A stretch of 64,000 bases of DNA from Paucimonas lemoignei (GTDB lineage Bacteria > Pseudomonadota > Gammaproteobacteria > Pseudomonadales > Pseudomonadaceae). The notes beneath the pieces were generated by a model. The model saw only the letters and a program-made list of their open reading frames with translations. It searched no databases and was not told the origin of the DNA. A program made the position numbers and the translations under genes. The stretch lies in NCBI GenBank assembly GCA_900475325.1, contig LS483371.1:4990001-5054000 (forward strand), given 5' to 3'. Positions 28,590 through 37,439 of the stretch are shown here, in pieces. Numbering within the stretch: the stretch's first letter is position 1; every line of letters begins with the position of its first letter.

Positions 28590-29443
28590 ACACAGTTAAA
28601 ACCGTGCGCGAACTTCGCGCTGCTGTCGCGCGTGCGCGCAGCGAAGGCAAGCGCATCGGCCTGGTGCCGACCATGGGCAACCTGCACAGCGGCCACGCGG
28701 CGCTCGTCACCAAGGCTGCACAACGGGCTGATTTCGTGGTGGCGACGATCTTCGTCAACCCGATGCAGTTTGGCCCCAATGAAGATCTGGCGACTTACCC
28801 TCGCACACTGGCGGCCGATCAGGAGCGCCTCCTCGAAGCGGGCTGCCATCTGCTGTTTACACCCAATGTCGAAGAAATGTACCCGCACGGCATGGCCGAT
28901 CAGACCACTGTCAGCGTCCCGGTGATTTCCGAAGGCTTGTGTGGCGCCAGCCGTCCCGGCCATTTCGATGGCGTGTCCACCGTGGTCAGCAAACTGTTCA
29001 ACATGGTCCAACCTGACCTGGCGATCTTCGGCGAAAAAGACTTTCAGCAACTGGCCGTGATCCGCGCGCTGGTTCGTGACCTGAACATGCCGATCCAGAT
29101 CATCGGCGAACCTACGGTCCGCGCCGAAGACGGCCTGGCGCTGTCCTCGCGCAACGGCTACCTGACGGCCGACGAGCGCGCGATCGCTCCTCAGCTGTAC
29201 CGCGTCATTCAGGGAATCGCCAGCGCGATCAACAGTGGCGACAAGGATTTCAGCGCCTTGCTGGACGCCGGCAAGGGGCAACTGCAAGCCGCCGGTCTAC
29301 GCCCGGATTATCTGGAAGTTCGCGAAGCCACCAGCCTGCGCCCGGCCACCGCGCAAGATGACGATCTGGTCATCCTGGCCGCCGCGTTCCTGGGCAAGAC
29401 TCGCCTGATCGATAACCTGCATTTGAGCCGGGAGCATCATTAG
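28586..29443 (+). CDS. panC: pantoate-beta-alanine ligase
   Basis: PanC joins pantoate and beta-alanine with ATP. The 285-residue product has the nucleotidyl-transferase HIGH-like motif [13 protein letters not shown], the [13 protein letters not shown] segment, and the KMSKS-like SSRNGYL. It overlaps panB by ATGA. In P. aeruginosa panD (aspartate decarboxylase, source of beta-alanine) follows; here the next 443 bases hold only two REPINs before pgi. Confidence 0.96.
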   Translation: MNTVKTVRELRAAVARARSEGKRIGLVPTMGNLHSGHAALVTKAAQRADFVVATIFVNPMQFGPNEDLATYPRTLAADQERLLEAGCHLLFTPNVEEMYPHGMADQTTVSVPVISEGLCGASRPGHFDGVSTVVSKLFNMVQPDLAIFGEKDFQQLAVIRALVRDLNMPIQIIGEPTVRAEDGLALSSRNGYLTADERAIAPQLYRVIQGIASAINSGDKDFSALLDAGKGQLQAAGLRPDYLEVREATSLRPATAQDDDLVILAAAFLGKTRLIDNLHLSREHH

Positions 29444-29465
29444 ATCCACGGGAAACACGGAACCT

Positions 29466-29555
29466 GTGGGACCGGATTCATCCGGGAAGAGGCCGGGACA
29501 TGCACAACCTATCTGTCGTCTGAAATGCCGCCTTCCCGGATAAATCCGGTCCCAC
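29466..29555. repeat. REPIN, GTGGGACCGG family
   Basis: Arms GTGGGACCGGATTCATCCGG and CCGGATAAATCCGGTCCCAC around a loop of about 50 bases. First of two palindromes in the panC-pgi gap. Confidence 0.9.
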
Positions 29556-29598
29556 AGGGTGATGCGTTGACGCGAGATGGATCGATTTACGAATATTT

Positions 29599-29669
29599 GT
29601 AGGAGCTGCCGCAGGCTGCGAAAGCGGCGTGTCAGGCAAACTGCTTTCGCAGCCTGCGGCAGCTCCTAC
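29599..29669. repeat. REPIN, GTAGGAGCTGCC family
   Basis: Arms GTAGGAGCTGCCGCAGGCTG and its reverse complement around a short loop, 43 bases after the previous REPIN of another family. The remaining 217 bases to pgi have no ORF or clear signal. Confidence 0.92.
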
Positions 29670-29886
29670 ACTAAGTAGTGTTGGAACTAAAGCCGCACCC
29701 GCAATGCCCTATCGATACCGATCATGTTCAAAGCCCGGACGCAGTGTGTGAAATAGTACCGAGCTCAGGTAAAGCCAGGCGCAGACACAGCCGCACATTA
29801 TGTTTAGTCTTGGTGCACCGATTTAAGTCTGCAACTCCTCGCTTTTAGTGTTCAAGCCAGTTCCAAGTACAAGGAAACCCGCAGCG

Positions 29887-31551
29887 ATGGCGTACTACCG
29901 CACCCCTTCAGATGCAACAGCCCTGCCCGCATGGCAGGCACTGAACCAACACCGCGAAGCCATGCAGAATTTCAGCATGCGCGAAGCCTTCAATGCTGAC
30001 CCGCAGCGTTTCAGCCAATTCACCCTGAGCAGCTGCGGACTGTTTCTCGATTACTCGAAGAACCTGATCAACACCGAGACCCGGGACCTGCTGGTCGAGC
30101 TGGCCAATGAAGTCGGCCTCAAGGACGCCATCAAGGCGCAATACGACGGCGAGTTGGTCAACTCCTCGGAAGGCCGCCCGGCTCTGCACACGGCGCTTCG
30201 CCGTCCGGTGGGCGACAAGCTGCTGGTCAATGGCGTCAACGTGATGCCCGAAGTCCACAAGGTGCTGAATCAGATCACCGATCTGGTGGGCCGCATTCAC
30301 GACGGTCTGTGGCGTGGCTACACCGAGAAGCCGATCACCGACGTTGTGAACATCGGTATCGGGGGCTCGTTCCTCGGCCCGGAACTGGTTTCCGAAGCGC
30401 TGCTGTCCTACGCGCAGAAAGGCGTGCGTTGCCACTACCTGGCGAACATCGATGGCAGCGAGTTCCACGAGCTGACCATGAAGCTGCGCGCCGAGACCAC
30501 GCTGTTCATCGTCTCGTCGAAAACCTTCAGCACGCTTGAGACCCTCAAGAACGCTACCGCAGCGCGTGGCTGGTATCTGGCGCAGGGCGGTTCAGAGGCG
30601 GAGCTGTATCGCCACTTCATCGCCGTATCGAGCAACAATGCCGCAGCTGTAGCATTCGGCATCCGTGAAGAGAACATCTTCCCGATGTGGGATTGGGTCG
30701 GCGGTCGTTATTCGTTGTGGTCGGCCATCGGCCTGCCCATCGCACTGGCCATCGGCATGTCCAACTTCAAGGAACTGCTGTCCGGCGCGTACTCGATGGA
30801 TCAGCACTTCCTGACCGCGCCGTTCGAACAGAACATGCCGGTACTGCTGGGCTTGTTGGGCGTCTGGTATGGCAATTTCTGGGGCGCGCAAAGCCACGCG
30901 ATCCTGCCTTACGATCACTACCTGCGTAACATCACCAAGCATTTGCAGCAGCTGGACATGGAATCCAACGGCAAGAGCGTCCGTCAGGACGGCACTCCGG
31001 TGACGACCGATACCGGCCCTGTCATCTGGGGCGGCGTGGGTTGCAACGGTCAGCACGCGTATCACCAGTTGCTGCACCAGGGTACGCAGTTCATTCCGGC
31101 GGACTTCATCGTGCCCATTGTCAGCTTCAACCCGGTTTCCGATCACCATCAGTGGCTTTACGCCAACTGCCTGTCCCAGAGCCAGGCACTGATGATCGGC
31201 AAGACCCGCGCCGAAGCCGAAGCCGAGCTGCGTGACAAGGGGCTGTCCGAGGAAGACGTGCAGAACCTTGCACCGCACAAAGTCATCCCCGGCAACCGCC
31301 CGAGCAACACCCTGGTGGTCGAGCGCATCAGCCCCCGTCGCCTCGGCGCACTGGTGGCAATGTACGAACACAAAGTCTTCGTGCAGAGCGTGATCTGGGG
31401 CATCAACGCTTTCGACCAGTGGGGCGTTGAATTGGGCAAGGAAATGGGCAAAGCCGTTTACCAGCGTCTGACCGGCGGCACCGACGAACCGGCAGACGAT
31501 GCGTCAACCCAAGGCCTGATCAATTACTTCCGTGGTCGTCACCGCGGTTGA
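29887..31551 (+). CDS. pgi: glucose-6-phosphate isomerase
   Basis: Pgi interconverts glucose 6-phosphate and fructose 6-phosphate. In pseudomonads, which lack phosphofructokinase, it works mainly in the gluconeogenic direction. The 554-residue product shows [43 protein letters not shown] and [17 protein letters not shown], all expected motifs. I use the ATG at 29887 (MAYYRTPSD); a GTG at 29848 in frame would add 13 residues. The 5' region is separated from panC by two REPINs. Confidence 0.96.
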   Translation: MAYYRTPSDATALPAWQALNQHREAMQNFSMREAFNADPQRFSQFTLSSCGLFLDYSKNLINTETRDLLVELANEVGLKDAIKAQYDGELVNSSEGRPALHTALRRPVGDKLLVNGVNVMPEVHKVLNQITDLVGRIHDGLWRGYTEKPITDVVNIGIGGSFLGPELVSEALLSYAQKGVRCHYLANIDGSEFHELTMKLRAETTLFIVSSKTFSTLETLKNATAARGWYLAQGGSEAELYRHFIAVSSNNAAAVAFGIREENIFPMWDWVGGRYSLWSAIGLPIALAIGMSNFKELLSGAYSMDQHFLTAPFEQNMPVLLGLLGVWYGNFWGAQSHAILPYDHYLRNITKHLQQLDMESNGKSVRQDGTPVTTDTGPVIWGGVGCNGQHAYHQLLHQGTQFIPADFIVPIVSFNPVSDHHQWLYANCLSQSQALMIGKTRAEAEAELRDKGLSEEDVQNLAPHKVIPGNRPSNTLVVERISPRRLGALVAMYEHKVFVQSVIWGINAFDQWGVELGKEMGKAVYQRLTGGTDEPADDASTQGLINYFRGRHRG

Positions 31552-31572
31552 TCGAGCTACGCCTCGCTCCTG

Positions 31573-31650
31573 TGGGAGCGAGGTTTGCCCGAGATAGAGG
31601 CAATCGGTGCATCAGACTGACCGCATTGCCTGTCGCACGCCGACATCCCA
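31573..31650. repeat. decayed REPIN upstream of acs
   Basis: Starts GTGGGAGCGAGG and ends CATCCCAC; the arms match only at the outer ends. Probably a degraded palindrome of the GTGGGAGCG family. Confidence 0.5.
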
Positions 31651-31673
31651 CTGAGCGTAAAGCGTCGGCTAGC

Positions 31674-31769
31674 GACGTGGGACCGGCTTTAGCCGGGAAA
31701 GCGGTATTTCAGGCATTGAATATGTTGTGAATATACCGCCCTCTTCCCGGCTAAAGCCGGTCCCACGTC
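31674..31769. repeat. REPIN, GTGGGACCGG family
   Basis: Arms CGACGTGGGACCGGCTTTAG and CTAAAGCCGGTCCCACGTCG. The flanking CGAC/GTCG extends the pairing. Lies between pgi and acs. With the decayed copy before it, this accounts for most of the 339-base gap. Confidence 0.9.
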
Positions 31770-31868
31770 GTCACACTCGCTTGCAAGTAACCTTGATATC
31801 TCCCACAGAACATCATCCCCTCGATTGAACCCACCCTCCCCCACAACCTCCTATTCTTTAACGTCCCC

Positions 31869-31883
31869 ACAAGAAGAATAAGG
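31869..31883 (+). promoter_or_regulatory. A-rich Hfq/Crc-type motif on the acs ribosome site
   Basis: ACAAGAAGAATAAGG, which fits AAnAAnAA, ends directly on the AAGGAG ribosome site eight to ten bases ahead of the acs ATG. Hfq/Crc bound here would block translation. Six motifs of the same kind occur in CrcZ. Confidence 0.65.
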
Positions 31884-31890
31884 AGCGGTC

Positions 31891-33828
31891 ATGTTCGACA
31901 TCAGCAAATACCCTCAGGCCGAGGCCGTGCGTCAGGCTGTACAGCTCAGCGCCGACGACTACCAATGCCTGTACCGGCAATCGGTAGACCAGCCCGAGCA
32001 ATTCTGGACTGAGCAGGCTCAAGCCTTTCTCGATTGGTCGGCGCCATGGAGCCGTGTTATCCAGGCCGACCTCAAGACCGGCGAAGCACAGTGGTTCAAA
32101 GACGGCCAACTCAACGTCAGTTACAACTGCATTGACCGCCACCTCAAACAGCGAGGTGATCAAATCGCGATCATCTGGGAGGGCGATAATCCTTCCGAAT
32201 CTGCTGAGATCACCTACAAGAAACTGCATCACAACGTCGCCCGACTGGCCAATGTACTCAAGGGCCGTGGCGTCAAGAAAGGTGATCGGGTGTGCATCTA
32301 CATGCCAATGATCCCCGAAGCCGCTTACGCCATGCTCGCCTGCGCGCGTATTGGGGCTGTGCATTCTGTGGTGTTCGGCGGCTTTTCACCGGAAGCCCTG
32401 CGCGACAGAATCCTCGATGCCGATTGCCACACTGTGATCACTGCCGACGAGGGTGTGCGCGGCGGAAAATACGTCCCACTGAAGAAAAATGTCGATAAGG
32501 CCCTGCAAAGTTGCCCGGACGTCAGCACCGTAATCGTCGTGCAACGCACGGAAGGCGACATCGAGTGGATGACCGGGCGAGACATCTGGTATCACGAGGC
32601 CCTGCACGGTGCCAGCGACGACTGCCCGCCAGAGCCAATGGACGCTGAAGACCCCCTCTTCATCCTTTACACCTCAGGCAGCACTGGCAAACCCAAAGGC
32701 GTCTTGCACACCACGGGCGGCTATCTGCTGCAGGTTGCCATGACGTTCAAGTACGTCTTCGATTATCACGACCACGAAATTTTCTGGTGTACGGCCGACG
32801 TCGGCTGGGTGACCGGCCACAGCTACATCGTCTATGGCCCGCTGGCCAACGGCGCGACCACCTTGATGTTTGAGGGCGTGCCGAACTATCCGGACGCATC
32901 ACGCTTCTGGAAGGTCATCGACAAGCATCAGGTCAATATCTTCTACACCGCGCCCACTGCACTGCGCGCGCTAATGCGTGAAGGAGCCGAACCCTTGCAG
33001 TCCACTTCCCGGGAAAGCCTGCGATTACTCGGCAGCGTCGGCGAGCCGATTAACCCCGAAGCGTGGGAATGGTATTTCCATCAGGTAGGAAAAGAGCGCT
33101 GCCCGATCATTGATACCTGGTGGCAGACCGAAACCGGCGCAATCATGATGACCCCGCTGATCAGCACCAACCCGATCAAACCCGGTTGTGCCACCCAACC
33201 GATGTTCGGCGTGCAGCCCGCGTTGCTGGATGACAAGGGCAAGGAAATCGAAGGCGCTGGCAGTGGTCTGCTGGTTATCAAAGCCAGTTGGCCGGGGCAG
33301 ATTCGCAGTGTCTACGGCGACAAGCAGCGCATGGTCGAAACCTATTTCAAACCCTGCCCCGGTTATTACTTTACCGGGGACGGCGCGCGGCGTGATGCCG
33401 AAGGTGCTTACTGGATTACCGGACGTATTGACGACGTGATCAATGTTTCCGGACATCGCATAGGTACTGCCGAGGTCGAAAGCGCACTGGTGCTGCATGA
33501 CAGCATTGCCGAGGCCGCCGTGGTCGGTTACCCGCACGACATCAAGGGCATGGCAATTTATGCGTTTGTCACGCCCATGAACGGCGTCGAACCGGACGAC
33601 GAGCTGAAAAAGCAATTGCTCGCCCATGTCAGCTCGGAGATTGGCAGCTTTGCCAAACCCGAGTTGATCCAGTGGGCACCGGCGCTGCCCAAAACTCGCT
33701 CGGGCAAGATCATGCGGCGTATCCTGCGCAAGATCGCCTGCAATGAACTCGACAGTCTGGGCGACACCTCCACCCTCGCCGACCCAAGCGTGGTCGAGGG
33801 CCTGATCGACAAACGCTTGAATCGGTGA
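31891..33828 (+). CDS. acs: acetyl-CoA synthetase
   Basis: Acs converts acetate, ATP and CoA to acetyl-CoA through acetyl-AMP. The 645-residue product has the adenylate-forming motif [13 protein letters not shown], the A5 motif DTWWQTETG, the hinge segment GYYFTGDGA, and the C-terminal catalytic and acetylation lysine in [13 protein letters not shown]. Full length. From position it corresponds to the second Acs paralogue (AcsB) of P. aeruginosa. Start ATG behind AAGGAG, inside an A-rich motif that suggests catabolite repression by Hfq/Crc. Confidence 0.95.
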   Translation: MFDISKYPQAEAVRQAVQLSADDYQCLYRQSVDQPEQFWTEQAQAFLDWSAPWSRVIQADLKTGEAQWFKDGQLNVSYNCIDRHLKQRGDQIAIIWEGDNPSESAEITYKKLHHNVARLANVLKGRGVKKGDRVCIYMPMIPEAAYAMLACARIGAVHSVVFGGFSPEALRDRILDADCHTVITADEGVRGGKYVPLKKNVDKALQSCPDVSTVIVVQRTEGDIEWMTGRDIWYHEALHGASDDCPPEPMDAEDPLFILYTSGSTGKPKGVLHTTGGYLLQVAMTFKYVFDYHDHEIFWCTADVGWVTGHSYIVYGPLANGATTLMFEGVPNYPDASRFWKVIDKHQVNIFYTAPTALRALMREGAEPLQSTSRESLRLLGSVGEPINPEAWEWYFHQVGKERCPIIDTWWQTETGAIMMTPLISTNPIKPGCATQPMFGVQPALLDDKGKEIEGAGSGLLVIKASWPGQIRSVYGDKQRMVETYFKPCPGYYFTGDGARRDAEGAYWITGRIDDVINVSGHRIGTAEVESALVLHDSIAEAAVVGYPHDIKGMAIYAFVTPMNGVEPDDELKKQLLAHVSSEIGSFAKPELIQWAPALPKTRSGKIMRRILRKIACNELDSLGDTSTLADPSVVEGLIDKRLNR

Positions 33829-33862
33829 GCGAAGCGGGGCATCGTCTGGAGTAACCAGACCT

Positions 33863-33933
33863 GTAGGAGCTGCCGAAGGCTGCGAATGGCGGAGTGCCAG
33901 GTGTATCAATTCGCAGCCTTCGGCAGCTCCTAC
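33863..33933. repeat. REPIN, GTAGGAGCTGCC family
   Basis: Arms GTAGGAGCTGCCGAAGGCTG and its reverse complement, 35 bases after acs and 34 bases before the oxygenase gene. Confidence 0.92.
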
Positions 33934-33967
33934 AGGGAATAGCGGTGCAGTCCTCAAAAGAGCCCTC

Positions 33968-34834
33968 ATGGAATTCATCCGCAGTCGTATCGAAACTCAG
34001 GTCATGAGCCTGACCGGCCTGTCGCTTGGCCAACTCGATCTGGAAAATCCCAAGGGCGATCCCGGTCTTTTCGGGCCGCAGGCCATCTGCTGGCAGGTTC
34101 ATGGCGACTTCCCGAGCATGCTCATCGGTGGCATCAGCGCCTTGATGCTGCAAGCCCTGCACCCCTTGGCGCTGGCCGGGGTCTGGGATCATTCCAACTT
34201 TCGCCACGACATGCTGGGCAGGCTGCGGCGCACCGGGCAGTTCATTTCCGGGACGACCTTTGGCTCAACCAAAGACGCCAACTGGCTGATCGACAAAGTC
34301 AGAACCATCCATTTACAGGTCACAGGCACCGCGCCCGATGGCCGGGCCTATGCCGCCAGCGATCCGGATCTGCTGACCTGGGTGCATGTCGCCGAAGTCA
34401 GCAACTTCCTTGCAGCGCACCTGCGCTACCTGAACCCTGCCCTATCGCTCGCAGATCAGGACAGGTACTACGCGGAAACGGCGCTTATTGCAGAACGGCT
34501 CGGCGCCCGGAATGTGCCCCGCTCGTCCACAGAAATTGCCGCTTATCTGCACAACATCCAACCGCAATTGCTCTGCGATCAACGCAGCCGGGAAGTGCTG
34601 CGCATCCTGCTCAATGCTCCGGCGCCTAGCTGGATGGCCAAACCCATGGGTTCGCTGATGATGCAGGCGGGTATTGATCTGCTGCCACTGTGGGCCTGTG
34701 AAATGCTTGAACTGCAGCAAGCGCCCCTGCAGCGCAAGATGGTCCGGGCTGGCGTCAAACGCAGCGCGCCGGTGCTGCGCTGGGCCGTGCGCGATTCCTC
34801 GTTCCATCGCGCCCAGCGGCGTATGGGCTTATAA
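33968..34834 (+). CDS. MpaB-like oxygenase (DUF2236)
   Basis: A 288-residue protein of the DUF2236 family, related to fungal MpaB and the bacterial rubber oxygenases, which are haem-b enzymes. The diagnostic region is visible: GGISALMLQALHPLALAGVWDH near residues 54-75, with the histidine that would bind haem, then DPDLLTWVHVAEV with a second conserved histidine. No signal peptide. The substrate is unknown. A REPIN separates it from acs, and the thiolase follows after 138 bases, so it is probably transcribed alone. Confidence 0.82.
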   Translation: MEFIRSRIETQVMSLTGLSLGQLDLENPKGDPGLFGPQAICWQVHGDFPSMLIGGISALMLQALHPLALAGVWDHSNFRHDMLGRLRRTGQFISGTTFGSTKDANWLIDKVRTIHLQVTGTAPDGRAYAASDPDLLTWVHVAEVSNFLAAHLRYLNPALSLADQDRYYAETALIAERLGARNVPRSSTEIAAYLHNIQPQLLCDQRSREVLRILLNAPAPSWMAKPMGSLMMQAGIDLLPLWACEMLELQQAPLQRKMVRAGVKRSAPVLRWAVRDSSFHRAQRRMGL

Positions 34835-34972
34835 CGGCAATCCAGTACTGGCCAGTTCTCGGTTGGAAGCTGGCCCGGTTTGTGTGCCAACATGTGATTC
34901 CTTCGATCACAACGAATCGGGCCTTTTACGCATAGCCCGACGTAAAACCCAATAATAGTGAGGATCCGCGCC

Positions 34973-36151
34973 ATGCAAGACGTCGTTATCGTTGCCGCCA
35001 CTCGTACCGCAGTCGGAAGTTTCCAGGGCTCGCTGGCGAATATTTCCGCAGTCGATCTGGGCGCAGCGGTTATCAGCCAGCTGCTGGCGCAAACGGGGCT
35101 GGATGGCGCGCTGGTTGATGAAGTGATCATGGGCCAGGTCCTGACCGCAGGTGCCGGACAAAACCCGGCGCGTCAGTCGGCCATCAAGGCAGGACTGCCC
35201 TTCGCAGTTCCGGCCATGACGCTGAACAAGGTCTGCGGCTCTGGCCTCAAGGCATTGCACTTGGCAACTCAGGCCATCCGCTGCGGCGACGCGGAGATAA
35301 TCATTGCGGGCGGCCAGGAAAACATGAGCCTGTCCAACTATGTCATGCCCGGCGCCCGCACCGGCTTGCGCATGGGCCACAGCACGTTGGTTGACACCAT
35401 GATCAGCGATGGCCTGTGGGACGCATTCAACGATTACCACATGGGCATCACCGCCGAAAACCTCGCCGATCAGTACGAAATCAGCCGAGAAGCGCAGGAT
35501 GCCTTCGCCGCGTCTTCGCAGCAGAAGGCGGTGGCGGCCATCGAAAGCGGGCGTTTCGTCGACGAAATCACGCCGATCATGATCCCTCAGCGCAAAGGCG
35601 AGCCGGTGGCGTTCGCCACCGACGAACAACCGCGCGCAGGCACCACGGCCGAAACCCTGGGCAAACTCAAACCCGCCTTCAAGAAAGACGGCTCTGTGAC
35701 CGCTGGCAATGCGTCCTCCCTCAACGATGGCGCGGCGGCAGTGATCCTCATGAGCGCAACCAAGGCGCAAGAACTCGGCTTGCCAGTCCTGGCCCGCATC
35801 GCCGCCTACGCCAATGCCGGTGTGGATCCTGCAATCATGGGCATCGGTCCGGTGAGCGCCACCCGTCGCTGCCTGGATAAAGCCGGCTGGTCCATCGAGC
35901 AACTGGACCTGATCGAAGCCAACGAAGCCTTCGCCGCTCAGTCGCTGTCGGTGGGCAAGGATCTGGGCTGGGACATGGCCAAGGTCAACGTCAATGGCGG
36001 CGCCATCGCCCTGGGTCACCCTATCGGTGCATCAGGCTGCCGTGTGCTGGTGACCTTGCTGCATGAAATGATCAAGCGCGATGCGAAAAAAGGTCTGGCG
36101 ACGCTGTGCATTGGCGGCGGTCAGGGTGTGGCACTGGCGTTGGCGCGATAG
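34973..36151 (+). CDS. acetyl-CoA C-acetyltransferase (thiolase)
   Basis: A 392-residue thiolase II. The nucleophile is C88 ([10 protein letters not shown]), the base histidine lies in [14 protein letters not shown], and the second cysteine lies in [12 protein letters not shown]. Degradative or biosynthetic use cannot be decided from sequence; length and the GxG pattern fit acetoacetyl-CoA thiolases such as AtoB and PhaA. I use the ATG at 34973 after GTGAGGA; an upstream GTG (34958) overlaps that ribosome site. No dehydrogenase or CoA-transferase is adjacent. Confidence 0.92.
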   Translation: MQDVVIVAATRTAVGSFQGSLANISAVDLGAAVISQLLAQTGLDGALVDEVIMGQVLTAGAGQNPARQSAIKAGLPFAVPAMTLNKVCGSGLKALHLATQAIRCGDAEIIIAGGQENMSLSNYVMPGARTGLRMGHSTLVDTMISDGLWDAFNDYHMGITAENLADQYEISREAQDAFAASSQQKAVAAIESGRFVDEITPIMIPQRKGEPVAFATDEQPRAGTTAETLGKLKPAFKKDGSVTAGNASSLNDGAAAVILMSATKAQELGLPVLARIAAYANAGVDPAIMGIGPVSATRRCLDKAGWSIEQLDLIEANEAFAAQSLSVGKDLGWDMAKVNVNGGAIALGHPIGASGCRVLVTLLHEMIKRDAKKGLATLCIGGGQGVALALAR

Positions 36152-36168
36152 AAGTAACCGCTCCCCTT

Positions 36169-36241
36169 GTAGGAACTGCCGAAGGCTGCGAATTGCGATG
36201 TGTCTGACACACCGCGATTCGCAGCCTCCGGCAGCTCCTAC
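36169..36241. repeat. REPIN, GTAGGAGCTGCC family (slightly diverged)
   Basis: Arms GTAGGAACTGCCGAAGGCTG and CAGCCTCCGGCAGCTCCTAC; each arm has one mismatch compared with the other copies. Directly after the thiolase stop. Confidence 0.9.
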
Positions 36242-36312
36242 AGGACATGTAGCCTGTGGTAACAAGCCTTACCTGATAAACTGCCGCGCCCATCCAGCCC
36301 AAGGCGCTTTGC

Positions 36313-37329
36313 ATGTCCACCTTGATTCAGGCGCTCAGCGTCGCCCTCGATAACCGTCAACCCTTGCTCGCCCAACTGCACCAGCAGGGGACTGATTGCT
36401 ATCGGCTGTTCCATGGCAGCCAGGAAGGCGCCAGCGGCTTGACCATCGACCGCTATGGCCCGCAATTACTGGTGCAAAGTTTCCACACTCGCCTGGAACG
36501 GGACGCGTTATTGGAGCTGCACGCCGCCGTCAATGCACACCTGGGCCTGAACTTGCTGCTGGTTTACAACGATCGCTCCCAGGGCAACTCACGGATCGAT
36601 CGCGAGGACTCAGTCTACAAAGCCGACCCTGCAGCATTGCAGGATCTGATCGGCCACGAATGGGGCCTCAACTATCGAGTGCGCGGCCGACATGCCGGGC
36701 AGGATCCTCTGCTGTTTCTGGACCTGCGCAACACCCGTGGCTGGGTCAAGCAGCACAGCAAAGGCAAAAGTGTTCTGAATCTCTTCGCCTACACCTGCGG
36801 CGTAGGCCTAAGCGCCGCAGCGGGCGGTGCGAGTGAAGTCTGCAATCTGGACTTTGCCGAGGGCAACCTTGCGGTGGGACGTGAAAACGGCGCGCTCAAT
36901 CCAGAGCTTCCTGGGATGTCGTTCATCCAATCCGATTATTTCCCGGCGATTCGGCAACTGGCAGGCCTGCCTATTACCCAGCGTCGCGGCCATAAACTCC
37001 CGGACTACGTGAAGCTTGATCAGCGCCAATACGATCTGGTCCTGCTGGACCCGCCTGCATGGGCCAAGAGTGCTTTCGGCACCGTTGACCTGCTGCGCGA
37101 TTATCAGAGCCTGCTCAAGCCTGCACTGCTGACCACCGCCGACAACGGCGTGCTGATCTGCTGTAACAATCTGGCGAAAGTCAGCATGGACGACTGGCGC
37201 GAGCAGGTCCTGCGTTGCGCCACCAAGACTGGCAGGCCTGTGCGGGACTGGCAGATCATGCCTCCAGCTGAAGACTTCCCGTCCATGGACAATCAGCCAC
37301 CGCTCAAGACCTTGATCCTGCAGCTCTAG
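36313..37329 (+). CDS. class I SAM-dependent RNA methyltransferase (RlmI/RlmK-like)
   Basis: A 338-residue methyltransferase. The SAM-binding motif I is LNLFAYTCGVGLSAAAGG near residues 154-171, the acidic loop NLDFAEGNL follows, and the catalytic motif IV is DLVLLDPPAWAKS. The overall plan resembles 23S rRNA m5C methyltransferase RlmI and the RlmK half of RlmKL, but a PUA domain is not obvious. The target nucleotide is not assignable. It starts at an ATG; its neighbours are on the same strand but with gaps over 110 bases. Confidence 0.88.
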   Translation: MSTLIQALSVALDNRQPLLAQLHQQGTDCYRLFHGSQEGASGLTIDRYGPQLLVQSFHTRLERDALLELHAAVNAHLGLNLLLVYNDRSQGNSRIDREDSVYKADPAALQDLIGHEWGLNYRVRGRHAGQDPLLFLDLRNTRGWVKQHSKGKSVLNLFAYTCGVGLSAAAGGASEVCNLDFAEGNLAVGRENGALNPELPGMSFIQSDYFPAIRQLAGLPITQRRGHKLPDYVKLDQRQYDLVLLDPPAWAKSAFGTVDLLRDYQSLLKPALLTTADNGVLICCNNLAKVSMDDWREQVLRCATKTGRPVRDWQIMPPAEDFPSMDNQPPLKTLILQL

Positions 37330-37439
37330 GACTTACAACACGCGTCGATATTTCCTACGAAGCTTAAAGGCTTCACCTCTGGAACCAGATGAGCGTGCCA
37401 TACTCCAAGGAGCTCCGAAAAAGCCCGACCTAGAAAGAG

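Noticed and set aside
31573..31600. Possible insertion-sequence end upstream of acs
   Set aside because: The sequence matches the REP family arms; no transposase or target duplication is present.
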